From: Sipunculus nudus | Lineage: Eukaryota; Annelida; Sipuncula; Golfingiida; Sipunculidae | NCBI GenBank assembly: GCA_026874595.1 | Contig: CM049320.1 | Coordinates: 22,515,714-22,579,713 of the forward strand | Reading direction: 5' to 3' | Length of the DNA: 64,000 nt | Shown here: positions 34,822-47,056 of the stretch, one piece after another | How positions within the stretch are numbered: the first letter of the stretch is position 1 | How the letters are laid out: every line of letters begins with the position of its first letter | Notes under the pieces: model-generated | What the model saw: the letters and a program-made list of their open reading frames with translations, nothing else | The model's database searches: none | Told to the model about the DNA's origin: nothing | Made by a program: the position numbers and the translations under genes

Positions 34822-35689
34822 CTTATACCTGCATGGTTTTCCTTAAAACATTGAATATGGTCTTTTTAGAATAAACCTATAGGTCAACAGAGAAATTATA
34901 GTGGACCAGCCAAAGTTGATTTATTTTTACTTTACACGGTATTGCTTTTTAATTGCAGGTATCTTGTTAGACGAACTAGTCATAGAAGGAAGAAAACTGT
35001 GCGGGTGAAAACCGCCTTAAATTTGACTTCCGGGAACATTTCCAAGGTCGATTTTTTTCATTTTTGTAGACACTGCTTAACCAAGAAGGTAAATTTCAAT
35101 GCAATTTTCAATGTCAACCCGAACAGAATTGGAACTGAACGGGCATAATCTTTCCCCGTCAATAAAAACAAATCTATATTCGGTCACCTTAAGCTTTAGT
35201 GTTATGTTTGTGTCAGAAGCCATGTAAAAATCATGCTCGTGATTTCTTTCACTTAAATAAAAGTACAACTTAGAAGTCTGTTTTTGTTAACACAGTGATG
35301 TTTGCACTACTCTGAATCAAGATATATGGAGTGTGTTCCAAAAAGTGTCTTTAAAGGAATAAAAAATGGCCCCATTTTGTTTAATGCATAATGAAACATC
35401 CATGAATGATTGCTATTTGTTTTGATAATGCTGTTTTGGGAGAGAGTTTTGGTTATCAGAAGGCCGTAGACGGATGATTTACATTTAAAGGCAATAGACC
35501 CACTGAAACATTCAAAATGGCTGTAAAGATAGCTGCCACAATGACGAAAAGGCGATTTCTATCATTATATATTAGTCATCAAATATGCACGCTTTAATGG
35601 ACCATTGTGTATTATAATTTCAATTAGGGTCATTCGGTGGCATTTATCGCCAATACATGATTTAAAGTTTAAAATTTCCGACGATGTCA
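34822..35689. other. Unannotated stretch
   Basis: A TTTTTAATTGCAG|GTATC acceptor-like site occurs near 34960, but no exon-like coding follows. No feature is supportable. Confidence 0.45.
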
Positions 35690-35992
35690 GTGTGAGCCGA
35701 CTTTAACAGATTGCCTTATGGTCTTTCGGGACTGTCCATTTATGTAGCTTTTATCGGCCCCCTGGGGAGCATCAACCCAAGCAATCATAACAGGTGCTAG
35801 AAAATTATTCGTAGAGCATTTGCTTGCGGGACATGACCAGAACCCATTCATTCCTGGGTCGTGATAGCGCATCCTTGTGGTGAAGACTTTGGCCAGGAAT
35901 CTTAACGCAGTAGGCGGTCTGAACGGGACGCGAACCCACAACCTTGGGGTCACAAGTACAGCCCCCTAACCATTACGCCACCACACTCTTTA
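35690..35992 (-). mobile_element. tRNA-derived SINE
   Basis: On the minus strand the head reads as tRNA-like: A box TGGCGTAATGG (complement of 35970-35980) and B box GGGTTCGCGTCCC (complement of 35925-35937), with three T-stem base pairs intact. About 230 bp of non-tRNA body follows toward 35690. This is the architecture of a tRNA-headed SINE, and no poly-A or simple tail is obvious. The 88-codon open frame on the same strand is a by-product. Confidence 0.65.
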
Positions 35993-36160
35993 AGACATCT
36001 CCAGGTACTTAGATTAATATGAACCTTAATGCCAAGTTATGCTTTACTTAAGGGACTTTGCCAATAAGACGGAGACACAATATATGCCACAATGCCATCA
36101 CCGGGCACTCAAAGAAACCAACATTTCAGGGTTCCCTTAATTATTATTGATTAAAGTCTG

Positions 36161-36755
36161 GACGCCCAAAAAATTTGAAAAAAGCTAGACGACCAAAGGT
36201 TTTGCGCTTGCCGGAAATGATGTGGAAACAGTCGAATTAATGAGCTATGACAAAGAGAGAGAAAATGAGCCAACCTTTTTGAAGATAAAACTAATATTGA
36301 CACAATAATGAAGGAAATTAGAATTTCAAGTGTTTTGATGTTCTTGATCTTAACTTTTGACGCCCATATAATTTGAAAAAAGCTAGACGACCAAAGGTTG
36401 TGCGCTTGCCGGAAATGATGTGGAAACAGTCGAATTAATGAGCTATGACAAAGAGAGAGAAAATGATCCAACATTTTTTAAGATAGAACTGATATTGACA
36501 AAATAATGAAAGAAACTAGAATTTCAAGTTTTTTGATGTCCTTGATACTAACCTTTGACGCCCAAATAATTTGAAAAAAAGCTAGACGACCAGAGGTTGT
36601 GCGCTTGCCGGAAATGATGTGGAAACAGTCGAATTAATGAGCTATGACAAAGAGAGAGAAAATGAGCCAACTTTTTTTTGAAGATAGAACTAATATTGAC
36701 AAAATAATGAAGGAAATTAGAATTTCACGTGTGTTGATGTTCTTGATCTTAACCT
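36161..36755. repeat. 198-bp tandem repeat, three units
   Basis: GACGCCCAwAwAATTTGAAAA starts units at 36161, 36359 and 36558 (periods 198 and 199). Each contains GCTAGACGACCA, GCGCTTGCCGGAAATGATG and GTCGAATTAATGAGCTATGA. Units 1 and 2 are closest to each other. Confidence 0.9.
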
Positions 36756-39530
36756 TTGACCTATATGATTTAATACACATACTGTTTCCATAAATCGTTC
36801 TCATATACGATATGTTTAATTTAAAAAAAAAACTATTCCTGCTAAATTGTGGCCAGTTGAATGCTGACGAACAGACAGACATACTGACAATGTTACACAG
36901 GGTTGAGACTAGATGACTTGACCAGGTCATGAAGCAGACAAAGAGAAAGAAAATAAACTACAATATATGTAATTAAGATTTATACTTTTGGATATATGGT
37001 ATATAAATGATATGTTTTATTGTTTTGATTGCAGCCCCCCCCCCCCCCAGCAGCCATATCCCGGAAATGAAAAAAAACTACTTTCGAGATATAAGTGTAA
37101 CACATATATTGTACCAGTTTCACGATGGCCTGCAACATGTAAGACGCAAGAACCAGCAAGCAAGTGAAATGGAAGACAACCGACAGGCAGACAGATATTC
37201 TGACAAAGTGACACATGATTGAGACCAAATGATAGCGGCCATATCCCGAAAAAAAAAGAAAAAAAACTACTTTCGAAATATAAGTGTAAGACATATATTG
37301 TACAAGTTTCAAAAGGATTCCTGCAAAACTGTGGTCTGTAGATTGCTATATGTCATATGCAGAAACCAGCAGTCATGCGAATTTGAGGGCAATGAAAAAC
37401 AGAAAGACATACTGACAAAGAGAAAACAAAAATTGAGGCCAGATGATCTCACCAGATTATGGAGAAGTCCAGAAGGAAGAAAATAAGCTATAGTTTATTT
37501 AATTGTGGTTTATAGTTTGGAGATATGGATAAAAATAATATGTTTTCTAGGACCGAGTGCAGCGCCCTCTAGTGGTCATGTAATGAAAATGAAAAATCCA
37601 TTTCGAAATATTAGTGTAAGACATAAGATATACCAGGTTCAACAGGATTCCTGCAAAACTGTGGCCTGAAGATTGCTAAATGTAAGATGTAGGAACCAGC
37701 AAACATGCGAAATTGAGGGCAACTGACAAACAGACAGACATACTGACAAAGCGACACAGGCTGATTGAGGCCAATCAATTACACTAGGTAATTGAAAAAA
37801 CCCAGTGGAAGAAATTAATCCTAAGTTTGTGACAATCGGTCTAATATTGACGAAGTTATGACGAAAATAAACTTTCGAAATTTTTTTTTAATTATAATGA
37901 CAAAATTCGATAGGAATCAATGGGATGACTCTCAGGGCCATTTCTGAGAAGTTGTGGCCCGTAGAATGACCACTTAGACAAAAGAACAAGCAAGCAGACA
38001 AAGCTGACAACAAAAGACGAACAGACGGACATACTGACAATGTGACACAAAAATGACACCAGATAACCTGGTTATGGAGAAGATTCAGTGGAAGAAAATA
38101 AGTACTAATTTATTTAATTGAGGTTCATATTTTGGTGATATGTCCAAATCAGGATAGTATGGGAGGTACTGCTGCAGCTCCCCCAAGCGGAAATATCCTC
38201 AAAACGACAAATGGCTATATGTGAGATGCATGAACCAGCAAGCAGGAGAATTTGAGGGAAATGACAAACAGAAAGACATACTGACAGTGATACAAGACGA
38301 AGGCAAGATGAATTGACCAGGTAATGAAAAAGGCCAAAAAGAAGAAAATAATCTACAGTTTATGTAATATAGGTTAAATCTCAAGGAGATTTAAAAATTA
38401 TGTTAAAGTGGTTCTATAGCAGCGCCCCCTTAGCGGCCCTTCCCGAGATATGAAAAATTTGTTTCGATATATTAGTGTAAGACATAAGATATACCAGTTT
38501 CAAAAGGATTCCTCTGAAACTGTGGCCTGTATAATGCTAAATGTGAGACACAAAAACCAACATATTTAGGGGAGGTTCGAGTGCAGCGCCTCCTAGCGGC
38601 CATATCCGGAAAATGAAAAAAAAATCCGTTTTGAGATATAAGTGTAAGACGTAAAATATATCACTTTCAAAATGATTCCTGAATACTTGTGGAATCTAGG
38701 CTATCACTAAGTGATATCTCGAAATATCTCGTTTGACGAGATATTGAACGAGATTTTGCATTACTTGTAAAATATTCAAATAACACTACTTAAATGCTAC
38801 CTGATGAAAAAAGATAGACCTCTGTAGCTTTATTTTTGAATATCATGAAATTTCCCTAATATGCGACAATGGTAACAGCAATTTGATGCAGCTACACACC
38901 AGATCAAAGTCCTTTATGACAATTAAAATGAAGTAGATACGACAAATAATGACAACGATATAAAAAAAAAATCCGTTTTGCAAATTTTTAATGACCTTGA
39001 CCTTGACCATTGACTTATTTTGACCAAAAGCAATAGGCTTCAAGGACTTTTACCAACTGTGTTAGGTTGAAAGCGATTAATGCAAAATTGCGATCTGTAG
39101 AGGGGGACAGACAACCAGACAGACTAAAGACCAGAGGTCGAACGCTTGCCGGAGGTTGAAATGACAGACAGACGGACAGACGATACAAATTGTCGGTTTT
39201 TTTTCATCAATTGAGTGACTTTCAGAGCATTTGCTGAGGAATTATAGAATGACATATATCACACAAAAGAACATGAAAGCAGACAAAACTAACAACAACC
39301 GACAAACGAAAAGACATACTGACACACTGTCACATTAGAGATAACAGATGACTAGATACTCATATTGAGAAAGTATATAGAAGAAATGAATCATAGTTTG
39401 TGCAGATAAGGTTTACAGTTTTATGGCCAAAAATGACATGTTGCAGAGGTTCAAATGCAGCTCCCCCTAGCGGCCATTTCTCGAAAATGAAAAAAATCAC
39501 TTCGACATATTAGTGTATGACAAAAGTCAT
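36756..39530 (+). repeat. Clustered repeat family marked by CAGCGCCmyCTAGYGGYC
   Basis: At least seven diverged copies of a module occur near 37035, 37215, 37560, 38165, 38420, 38585 and 39455. The module is a GC-rich start (CAGCGCCCCCTTAGCGGCC type), a GAAAATGAAAAA block, TTCGAAATATTAGTGTAAGAC, and a GACAGACATACTGACAAAG block. Spacing is irregular, 165-600 bp. A lone copy of the GC-rich start sits at 59716. It encodes nothing that I can recognise. Confidence 0.65.
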
Positions 39531-39653
39531 ATGATGATGATTTCAGACAGATAAACGTAGTGGAAATGTGCTCCAAATCAAGTACACAGTCAAATGTGCT
39601 TTAGCTTATTAATAATTACTTGGTAGTGTTGATATCTGTAGAACCTTTATCTC

Positions 39654-39729
39654 TTGTATATAAAGGAGTGCCCTTTATTTTATATACAATCTGCTGTCTC
39701 AAATCGTGCCTAGTTGAGACAGCAGATTG
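39654..39729 (+). other. Two adjacent hairpins
   Basis: Hairpin 1 (39654-39689) pairs TTGTATATAAAGG with CCTTTATTTTATATACAA around a short loop with a bulge. Hairpin 2 (39687-39729) is a perfect 16-bp stem, CAATCTGCTGTCTCAA with TTGAGACAGCAGATTG, with an 11-nt loop. They lie at the left edge of the segment that is duplicated inverted at 55690-58338. The B copy keeps only half of hairpin 2. Confidence 0.75.
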
Positions 39730-40320
39730 TTAATTTGGTATTAATCCTAGTCTGAAGTATTTTTTTACGTTTCAGCACACTTTACAAACCTGTCGCCATG
39801 TACAAAGAGGACATGAAGGATACAGGTGTCCATGTCTATAACTCCTCGGACTTATTGGCTTAAAGGTGTTTATAAGTCAGTCCAACTATAATTCTGATTT
39901 TTTTCCCCAAGATGCTCATTTTGACGCTTGATATGAAACCTTTCGAAAGAGCAGGTAACAAGCAGGACGCATTTAAATAAACATCCTATTTCTTGTAAGT
40001 GTTTTTTTTTCAAAAATACACTTGAAATTGGTAGGGGACAATAAACTCTAAGGGCACTTTTGCCCACTGGGCTCCTGGACTAAAACGGCCGCATGTCATT
40101 TTCATGAATTATTTATCACGTAATCCACGGTAAACTCCATGAAAATCATTTTTAAACGAACTCCCTCAGAGAAATAGAGTTTAAATACAACTAGCAATCT
40201 CCTGAAGTAAAACAATATCAAAATTTAGTGGCGTCATTTTGTCTTCAAGGGTTGGGGGGTCACTTGCCAAAGGGGGGGGGGGAGTTTTGGAAGGGTTGGG
40301 ACAACATTAAATATATACAC

Positions 40321-40321
40321 T

Positions 40322-40352
<31 letters not shown>
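40321..40352. repeat. (TA)n microsatellite
   Basis: Short TA array. Copy B of the duplication has a TA/TG array at the equivalent place (57658-57702). Confidence 0.9.
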
Positions 40353-40353
<1 letters not shown>

Positions 40354-40576
40354 CCTTTTTACTGTCTCTGCGACAAAAAGGTATATGTATGTTTCAAACC
40401 ATTTCAGATGTAAAATATTTAATATTAAACTCAAAAATGAAAGCAGTCTATTTATCTAATATTATTAATATATTTCATTTGAAATGTATTAATATCATTC
40501 TTTTGATGTCAGGGGGATGATAACATTCAAACATTCACTATCCCCCTTGCAAAAAAAGTGTAGGAATATATACCCC

Positions 40577-40593
40577 TCCCCCCCCCCCCCCCC
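40577..40593 (+). repeat. Poly-C tract
   Basis: C run in copy A. Copy B has a G run and a C run at the equivalent place (about 57428-57458). Confidence 0.9.
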
Positions 40594-41339
40594 ACCCGCG
40601 TATAGACGCTTTAGTCAAGAAATGGCGGCATAACATGTAATCATCCTGATAATGAGGATTCCCTAACCGCAGACCAAGTAAAGATGTATACATATATGAT
40701 CAAAACTGGTGAGCATATCCGGAGAAATACGAGAATGCCATCTCATTAGGTCTTACCTAGAGCCAACTCGGCATGATTAAAGCGAATAACATTCAATTAA
40801 TTTCCTGTTTCCTTGTATAATCAGGGCTTAATATCTGTATATACAAGGTGTCCAATTGTGATTGTGCATGGTCACAGGAAACTGTTTAATTAGGTTGCAG
40901 GTCTCCTTAGAACAAGTAATTATTACTTAAGACAATAAGGCACCCCTTGCAGTGAATATGGCTGCATAATAGGTAAGCCAGCATACCTGTAACAACATAT
41001 TGTGAAAACGTTTCCGCCGACATCGTACGATTTTATCTCATTAGGCCTTCAGAAAGACAAATGAAGGATACACATAGCAGATAATTGTATCCGCCAAAAG
41101 AGAGTTTTGCGGTTACTGTTGTCAGCCCACCGCCCGCTGCGTAGGTGTCCGGAGAACTCCTCCGTAACCGCTGGGCGGCATTTTACGAAACCCGGGATTA
41201 TGTTCGGGTCACATGTGAACTGCTGCGCCCCGATTGTGTTTTGACCTCTGACCTTTCCTTTCTCCAGTGCGTCCATCTGTGCGTCTGTTTTAACACATTA
41301 ACCCACATATCTCGGGAACCGTTTGACCGATCCCGAAAA

Positions 41340-41870
41340 ATGGTTTGCCCTTGGATAGCTTTATAACATACATAAACAATGGTGGCGCCACCTGCAACCA
41401 TTTTTGCACAGTGTCCATCTGTTCATCTGCCTTGGGATAAAATCACTCATATCTCTGCACTGGTTGGACTTGTACACCTGAAATTTTGCATGTGTATACA
41501 TCTTGGATAGCTTTCTGGATTTTGTGGCAGGTGGCGCCACCTACATTTATGTTTACGCTGCAGACATCCAGGCTTATATCTCGGGAACTGTTTTACCGAT
41601 TGGGCCAAAATTTTGCAAGTATATAGAATTCACATAGCTCTTTAACATACGCAAAACTGGTTGCGCCACCTGTGACCTTTTGTGCACAGCGTCCGTCTGT
41701 TCGTCTGCCATGGGATAAAATCACTCATATCTGTGCAGTGGTTTGACTTACCTGCCTAAAATTTTGCAGGTTTATACATCTTGGATAGCTTTCTGGATTT
41801 TGTAGCAGGTGGCGCCAGCTACATTTATGTTTATGCTGCAGACATCCAGGCTAATATGCAACACACCTCA
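41340..41870. repeat. ~280-bp tandem repeat, two units
   Basis: GCACAGyGTCCrTCTGTTCrTC occurs near 41406 and 41685. Each unit has two GTGGCGCCACC-like centres and the blocks GATAAAATCACTCATATCT and CATCTTGGATAGCTTTCTGG. The family recurs inverted and degenerate at 63590-63810. Confidence 0.75.
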
Positions 41871-42005
41871 CTCTATTTCCCCTTGTTACTCAATCCGTGC
41901 CTCACTTCACCCGTCCAACTCTGATTTCGGCGGATACACGTAGTCGCTTATCGACTACCCGTATTTTAGTTTCCAGTTGATTTCCTGTTTTGCATATTTA
42001 CCCTT

Positions 42006-42007
<2 letters not shown>

Positions 42008-42099
<92 letters not shown>
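42008..42099. repeat. (TA)n microsatellite, longest in window
   Basis: 92 bp of uninterrupted TA dinucleotides. Confidence 0.97.
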
Positions 42100-42101
<2 letters not shown>

Positions 42102-42355
42102 ACATTGTGATCACCGGAAATATAGTTATGGTACTTTGGTTCATCGGCCTAGGAACACGCTGTCTGTATAGTTGACCAAGAAACAATCTTTTATGGATGT
42201 GAAAATATGTGGATGTTCATAACACCGAAAAGTAGCGTGTATACGAGTAATGCAGGCATAATATGCTGTGTTTTCGATTGTCTTTCACAAAGGTAAATTT
42301 ACCACACACATGGCGGAAATGTACATTTTGTTTCCTGCGTTTTATAGGTACCCCT

Positions 42356-42356
<1 letters not shown>

Positions 42357-42412
<56 letters not shown>

Positions 42413-42430
42413 TGTATGTGTGTGTGTGAT
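42357..42430. repeat. (TA)n then (TG)n microsatellite
   Basis: TA array followed by a TATGTATGTGTGTGTG stretch. Confidence 0.93.
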
Positions 42431-43984
42431 TATAAACACATTTATTTTACATGGATTAAGGAAATAGTTGTTTTAACTAATCGAGGCACTCTCAAAAGCT
42501 CAGGTGGTGGCATTTGGTCGTGATTTGAGGTGGAGAAAACCGGAGAAAGCTTAGGGACTTGGACGGCTCACTAAAACCCACACTTATAGCACGCCGGGGA
42601 TCGAACCCGGGTGGCTAGCTTTTGTCTCCATCCCCCCCCCCCCCCCCTCCAGCCGTGTTTCACACACAAACAGTGGGTTTTCGGGGCTTCCTTAATGGTA
42701 TCACCCAGAAATTGGGACGGTTAGACACCCAGGGTCCGCAGGTGCTGTAGTCACTGGGTCTGGTTAACATCAGGATATAAAATGAAAGGTAGCGTGTGAT
42801 CTGACCTGTCACGTATTCAGAAACTGGAATGGAATTCTGCAGATCTATATCTACTAAGAGTGAAGCTTGCATTGAATTTAGGCAGTTACCTCCAAAAAAA
42901 GAATATAAAAAGAGTAGTATATATTAGCCTTTATTTAAGTATCACGTGTCTGGTCGTCGAAAGCAGGAGTCAGTGATAAGAGGAAAATTATAAATGTATA
43001 AATGATATAAAGGGTGTTACTTTTTATTCTTGTTGGACGTTTTAATACATAAGTTATCAATTAAATATCAATTTTACAAAAGGAAAAAAAAAGAAAAAAT
43101 ATATATATAATAATTGCAGAATCCAACTTACTGAATTGTAGAATTTTCTTTACACAAATCATTTATAACTGCATATGCAATGCTTTAATTTGAAAAAAGT
43201 CCCAAATCTACGAAAACTAGTGACAGGAATTTCTTTATTGTGTTTTACAAAATTTAATCATTATTAGACTAAGTGAAATTCCGGGAGGACGGGAGGTACT
43301 TTATGCCCACTGCGCCCCCCCCCCCCCCACCTTGGCTACGCCACTGTTTATCATCTACAAATTATATGACTGGCCTGATTATAAAATTGGAATTCGTTTT
43401 GTTTATTTGAATTCCACCCGGGAGCTCGACCTCTTGTTGTCGATAGTTTGCTTGTGTATTTTCGAGAAATGAAAATGTTTGATAAAAGACATTGGTATTT
43501 TGTCGCTTCTCTTTGACGTATGCGGGACGCCCTTTGTCTTGTTCTTTTCCATCGACAAGTTGAAGGCCAAATGGCAGTACATTCCTGCCCTTCTGTCCAC
43601 CAAGATTTTACCAAGATTTTAAATGTTTTATGTTTTAACTCCTCCATTGTTCTTGAACAAAAAGCAATTTACTCACGAATTTATAATTACGAATTATATA
43701 TTGTTGGTGTGTGGTATGAATATAATAATGAATTTTAAGTTAAACAGAAAATACGTTCTCATCTAAACCTAAACCAGTTCTTCGAAATTGTATGTGATGT
43801 TACTCCCTCTTGTGCTTATAATTATGGGTTTGAAAATATATTTATTTGTTCCGTAATAGATTAAATACAATCTAACCCTTGCGATCTACTCTCTAGAGAT
43901 GAAATCAAAAGAAAGCAAAGACGTTCAGAATGCGATGCTAATCCACACCTTTTGAGTCAATAATTCAAGTATCCGTTTAATAGG

Positions 43985-44771
43985 CCACCATGCTCATACT
44001 GGTATTCCCAAGAAATGTACCCTTGTGCCCTGTTAAAAAAAAAACGACCGCTTCATTTGAAGATCTCTTAAAAAGAGATAAATTATTTAAAAAATCGAAA
44101 AAAAGTAAAGGTGGCACTCTATGAAATAAGAAAAGCTCAATACGCATGCAAAGGATCAAGGCGATCATTGCATTAGTTATTTAGATACTGGAGCTTCTGT
44201 ATCAAATTTTTAATTATTCGGATGGGGAGGGGGGGGGGGGTATTCACAAGCCCATAATTCGAAGGATATGGGTAACAGAGATTTAATTTCAGATTTCCAA
44301 GAAGACTTTTCATGGACCTCCAGATGTAAATTCTAGGTGCGAAAGCGACGATTTGTGCCCAATAATTAGATGACGCTTCATTTGAAGGTCTCAAAAACAG
44401 AGAAATAATGTGTTAACATTAAAAAAGGTACAGCTGGCTGGACCTGTCTACGAGAACTGATGAAATTTAACACTCCATTATCAATATGAATGAAAAGAAT
44501 CATGGCCATCAGTGCATAATTAATTCAGATACTGGTGTTTTGGTATCAAATTTTTTTCTTTGGGGTAATTACAAGCCCAGTAGCTCGGAGGATATGAGTA
44601 ACAGAAACCTACCTTTAGTTTCCAAGGTGATTTTCCATTGACTTTACTTGATGTACAGTTAAAAGTTTCTAGGTCTAACAGTTACAATTTGTGCTCTGTT
44701 AACGGACGGGCGGACAACTGACAAAGAGTGATCGCTATAGCTAAGATGACTTTCAGTTAGCTGAGCTAAAA
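43985..44771 (+). mobile_element. Hairpin-ended element, truncated copy 3
   Basis: The right end has GATCGCTATAGCTAAGATGACTT and an AGCTGAGCTAAAA terminus at 44771, preceded by GGACGGGCGGAC. Inside are about two degenerate ~337-bp units with the ATGGGTAACAGAG and GATCAAGGCGATCATTGCATTAG blocks. The left terminal block seen in copies 1 and 2 is missing. Confidence 0.65.
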
Positions 44772-44810
44772 TGCTATTATAAAATCCGGTTCCCAATATT
44801 CCCTTGACAA

Positions 44811-45090
44811 AATTTTAAAATCACTCATACGAAACGTCATTAGATAAATTACACAGCACTTATCAGTTAATATGCATTTTTACATAACTGGACCCAGAAA
44901 GCAGTAAGACGGACATGTACAATTTACAATGTAGCAGTGCGGCGGCAAGTTTAACATCTGTTCAGTAATATCGTTAAATTTTTTTTTAATATTATGCAAT
45001 TACGAAAATATGTGGTCAGCATATTCATGTTATCTGTAAAAACGCAAGGAGGAACTTTCAAATTTAATTTTTATTTTGTAAAACTATAGT
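44811..45090 (+). repeat. Diverged direct repeat, copy 1
   Basis: Matches 45925-46212 across about 270 bp. Shared blocks include AATCACTCATrC, ATTTACAATGTAG, ATATGCAATTAyGAAAATATG and TTATCTGTAAA. The intervening ~830 bp holds a minus-strand open frame (45071-45355) with one hydrophobic segment that I do not recognise. Confidence 0.65.
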
Positions 45091-45924
45091 TATTACAAAC
45101 GTATTTGAGGAGAGGGCACATCCTTGGTGTAAATACATTGGCCAGTAGTCCTAGCAAGAAACCGATCAGAATGACATGCTTATCCAGAACATTTGAGTTA
45201 ATAAGTCCAGTATCAAGCTCGTACTGGCATTCCCATAAATTCTTCAGCCAGACGACGGCAGACGAATTGTCTCGAAGCTTGGAGGAGGACACATACGAAA
45301 CTTTTACTTGTGAGATTACAGCGATTCTTACAAAGTGTTTCAGTGTATCAGACACGCTTACTTATGTAACAAAGATATTTCATAGGCCCTACTTGCAAAG
45401 CATCTTGTTTGAACGTCAGCCACCCGCATGGAAGGGACTTCGGCTATAATAAGGTTGTCTCTTTGGCGCCGCGGGAAACTCCTGGAAATTTATCATTTCC
45501 TTGACGTATTCGTCTAGCGAAGGAAACTGACAGTCTTTTATCTTCGGCACTTTCATACTTTGAGACCACTGAATCAGGTGTGTACTTAATCAATGGTATA
45601 AATCGCTCATTATCTCCAACTGTCCATAGGTGGATGTATTTGTTTACCCGTTATATTTTTTTCTCATCCTTTTTCTTATTATTATACTTTTTTGCCACTT
45701 TTTTATCAAATTTAATTGATTCCTTCCCAGGGTATACCTTTCTACTGAACAATTACTAAATCCAGTTTTAGTGACCTTGAACTATGTTTCAAGGTCACAG
45801 GGCTCAAAAAATGTAAACATTTATATTTTCAATGTCGATATTCTCCTAGTCTGTAAGAGATTTAGGTAAATTGATAAAAATGCCAGAATGATATTTGATG
45901 CTTAACATTAAAATGACATTTAAT

Positions 45925-46212
45925 TGACAAATCACTCATGCAAAACGCTATCAGATATGTGACTCAGCACTTTTCAGTTAAGATGCATTTTCTACATAAA
46001 CCATGAGACCAAAGCTGCATTTTTGACAGACGTGTCATTTACAATGTAGTAGTCAAGAGGCAAATACAACAAGTGTAAGTGTAACATATGTTCATAGATA
46101 TCTTTGATATGTTTTTTATAATATGCAATTATGAAAATATGACGTCATAATTCTCATATTATCTGTAAACACTCAAGAAGGAATGATCATTTTTTTATTG
46201 GAAGGTATAGTG
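45925..46212 (+). repeat. Diverged direct repeat, copy 2
   Basis: Second copy of the 44811-45090 repeat. Similar order of blocks, many substitutions and indels. Confidence 0.65.
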
Positions 46213-47056
46213 AGAATGCTGTCCCGTAATACATTATAATGACACGCAGTTCACCGTTATACACAAGGTGGCCAATAAGGCGGTCGTGTGATTCGGTCGG
46301 GGGGGGGGGGGTAATTAGTATTCATGGACAGGTGCTCAGTTGATTCGTCATGTGCCTTCATCTCGCCAGGTCATTTCTGTGTATTTTGTGGCGGAAGCTA
46401 CACGTTTTATATAATTTTCAGTAATTTGAATCAGATAGTTCAGGATGTCGTGGGGTCGCTTCTAAGCATGTGGAGATACCCACGAACCCCCTCATGGTAA
46501 GCAGTTGGTATATATTGGAAAGGATCTCCTACAATTATAGAGTAGCCAAGATAGGATATCTTAGGCCCCCCCCCCCCTCCCCGCCGCCCCGGCCATAACG
46601 AAAAAAGTTTTATATCACCAAATGGGCGACACGTCTGTTCGAATTTGGAATGGTTGTCACTAATAGTACAAAATATTTTAAATCAACAACACGGCCTAAA
46701 AATGCTGCCCGTATTTGGAATGATTGTTTTTACTAGCCAAACAATGTACTGCAAATCAATAATTTAACGTGATAATAAATGACATATAACAATCCCGAGG
46801 ATACTATATAAACACTCCCCCTTATGTCAATTAACATTTATCGCCCAAGTGACTTGACTAAGTGCCCTCCAAAAAAAAGAGAAAAATTACTCAAGCGAGG
46901 AAATTGAGAATCCCGGCGAACGTTTCGAACCATTTTTGGAAACGGCCTACCGACTGCTGTTCGCAATTAGTCGTCAACAATCGCCTCCCAGTAAATAACG
47001 GGCTTAAGAAGAAGATAAACAAGCAATTTCGTGGAATTAATGTCATCCTCTGGTAT
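46213..47056. other. Unannotated stretch with C/G homopolymers
   Basis: Holds a poly-G tract near 46300 and a poly-C tract near 46567. The open frame at 46862-47137 begins in Lys-rich sequence and runs into the next element's end. No domain recognised. Confidence 0.45.

Larger units (their letters stand above)
41067..42821. mobile_element. 1.75-kb insertion in duplication copy A
   Basis: Present only in copy A. It holds two ~280-bp units with GGTGGCGCCACC-type centres (41380-41850), a 92-bp TA array, a second TA/TG array, a tRNA B-box-like block (minus, 42594-42615) and a poly-C tract. No terminal inverted repeats or clean target-site duplication were found, so the insertion mechanism is unknown. 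Confidence 0.6.
39704..43915 (+). repeat. Inverted segmental duplication, copy A
   Basis: Matches the reverse complement of 55690-58338 across almost its whole length, with perhaps 80-85% similarity by eye. Anchors include CTTATTGGCTTAAAGGTGTT, TTTTATCTCATTAGGCC, CACGTGTCTGGTCGTC, GAAATTCCGGGAGGACGGGAG and TGTACTGCCATTTGGCCTTC. Copy A is split by about 1.75 kb (41067-42821) that is absent from copy B. Confidence 0.85.

Noticed and set aside
34940-35148. Exon after a TTTTTAATTGCAG acceptor-like site
   Set aside because: The 68-codon frame has no domain and no donor or neighbouring exon.
42590-42630. A second tRNA-derived SINE on the minus strand
   Set aside because: A GGGTTCGATCCCC B box is present but no A box lies at the right distance, so only a fragment could be argued.
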